The notes beneath the pieces were generated by a model, which was not told the origin of the DNA, ran no database searches, and was given only the letters and a program-made list of their open reading frames with translations. From an uncultured Bacteroides sp. (GTDB lineage: Bacteria > Bacteroidota > Bacteroidia > Bacteroidales > Bacteroidaceae): 64,000 nucleotides of DNA. The position numbers and the translations under genes were made by a program. Where the stretch lies: assembly GCF_902491285.1 (NCBI RefSeq), contig NZ_CABUHK010000023.1, forward strand, positions 1 through 64,000. The letters run 5' to 3'. This document shows, in pieces, positions 63,416 through 64,000 of this stretch (its first letter is position 1; every line of letters begins with the position of its first letter).

Positions 63416-64000
63416 TGTATTAATTTCTTTACTGCTAAAATGTGTTTGCAAGCTCCCCGTTCTCCCTGATTACTGCTGAACCAGGTGCAGGTGCAACGTT
63501 CTTTCTCGTTCTCCCTGTCTAAAATGACAGTGTGCCTCACTCCGCCGCTTCCTGCGACACGGGCTTCCACCCGGTTTCCGTCATTCGATATAATTTCGAC
63601 TTTCTCTTCTTCCAGGAGTTTCTCCGCAGCCACCATTCGAGGATTGAGACTCATAATCCGTTCGGTCTTGAAAGGCAGACGACGATAAAAGAAGCTGTTT
63701 TCATCCAAATCGAATCCCAGTAGTCCCATAGCCGCTAGTCGTGCTGAGAGGGAATCTACTTTATCCAGGTCAATGTGTTCTTCGATAGCAAAAAGGGTGG
63801 GGTTGAACTGTTGGTTGGCATAGCTGTACTTGTCCATAGCTTCTATCCATCTTTCCGGAATATCTTCGAGCAGGGCATCCAATGCTGCCCCCTCTCCTGA
63901 GAAACCGCGCCAGCATTCCCGTGAGAGAGAAAGACTGAAACGAACCGGGCCGAAATAGAGTTGCCAAGTGGTCGATTGCATGGTGGGGTGGACAAAGACT
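63403..64000 (-). CDS. SWIM zinc-finger protein, 5' end outside the window
   Basis: The visible part ends the gene. It carries the SWIM zinc motif C-x-C-x(n)-C-x-H as RCTCTWFSSNQ and GACKHILAVKKL near the C-terminus, preceded by a domain with NDGNRVEARVAGSGG and HTVILDRENE. The ATG at 63981 (MQSTTWQLYFGPVRF) could be an internal Met, because the frame stays open to the window edge. So the gene is partial here. SWIM domains bind DNA or proteins. In related clusters a SWIM gene is grouped with large helical proteins and a MoxR/VWA pair, so such genes may lie just beyond the edge. Confidence 0.8.
   Translation of the reverse strand, partial: VFVHPTMQSTTWQLYFGPVRFSLSLSRECWRGFSGEGAALDALLEDIPERWIEAMDKYSYANQQFNPTLFAIEEHIDLDKVDSLSARLAAMGLLGFDLDENSFFYRRLPFKTERIMSLNPRMVAAEKLLEEEKVEIISNDGNRVEARVAGSGGVRHTVILDRENEKERCTCTWFSSNQGERGACKHILAVKKLIQWKN

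Overview
The window is a Bacteroides-type chromosome (Bacteroidota, probably gut Bacteroides; I do not name a species). The evidence is two SusC/SusD polysaccharide-utilisation loci (PULs), a hybrid two-component regulator with a reg_prop propeller, an frdCAB fumarate reductase operon, and upstream sites that repeatedly fit the Bacteroides promoter form TTTG-N19/20-TAnnTTTG, with A-rich rather than Shine-Dalgarno leaders.

Layout. 0-1 kb: a decayed AAA ATPase. 1-8.3 kb: an HU-like DNA-binding protein, a carboxyltransferase of the oxaloacetate decarboxylase/pyruvate carboxylase B family that lacks a recognisable biotin lysine, the frdCAB operon with its terminator, and a Cys-rich AraC regulator. 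8.3-22 kb: PUL 1, made of a divergent HTCS sensor/regulator and then lipoprotein, SusC, SusD and two tandem GH30 enzymes. A pair of direct repeats 22 bp apart upstream of the first gene is a candidate HTCS operator. 22-28.4 kb: a RhuM-Fic protein behind a hairpin leader, then a housekeeping operon on the minus strand (GNAT, parE, coaD, S41 protease). 28.4-32.9 kb: a Na+/solute symporter and a metallophosphoesterase-PQQ propeller lipoprotein or periplasmic protein. 32.9-34.2 kb: a rearrangement scar holding two oppositely oriented halves of a DUF4143-type ATPase and a GH130 remnant. 34.2-43.4 kb: PUL 2 on the minus strand (a 56-codon lipoprotein-like ORF, SusC, SusD, GH30, Ig-like surface protein, GH130 phosphorylase), with a clear promoter and a clear terminator but no adjacent regulator. 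43.8-45.7 kb: a 270-bp tandem repeat rich in palindromes, an Rpn/PD-(D/E)XK protein, a GH29 remnant and a perfect 36-bp palindrome. 45.7-49.5 kb: a phosphodiesterase, a DUF4832-like lipoprotein and a Ca2+/Na+ antiporter. 49.7-52.1 kb: a compact accessory operon (short HTH protein, coiled-coil protein, DUF4062/GHKL-ATPase/winged-helix protein). 52-57.5 kb: MscS channel, lipoprotein, outer-membrane barrel, THUMP-like methyltransferase and VanX-like dipeptidase. 57.6-64 kb: two large tandem paralogues (DUF6493-like) and the 3' part of a SWIM zinc-finger gene that runs off the window.

How it fits together. In PUL 1 the HTCS probably senses an oligosaccharide in the periplasm and switches on surface capture (lipoprotein, SusD), import (SusC) and cleavage by GH30 enzymes. 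PUL 2 likely pairs outer-surface GH30 cleavage with phosphorolysis of an imported mannoside by a GH130 that has no signal peptide. FrdCAB is the terminal step of anaerobic succinate formation. The best candidates for under-described biology are the 49.7-52.1 kb operon, the DUF6493-like/SWIM locus at the right edge, the 270-bp repeat, and the tiny lipoprotein-like ORF in front of SusC. No rRNA, tRNA or CRISPR array was seen.
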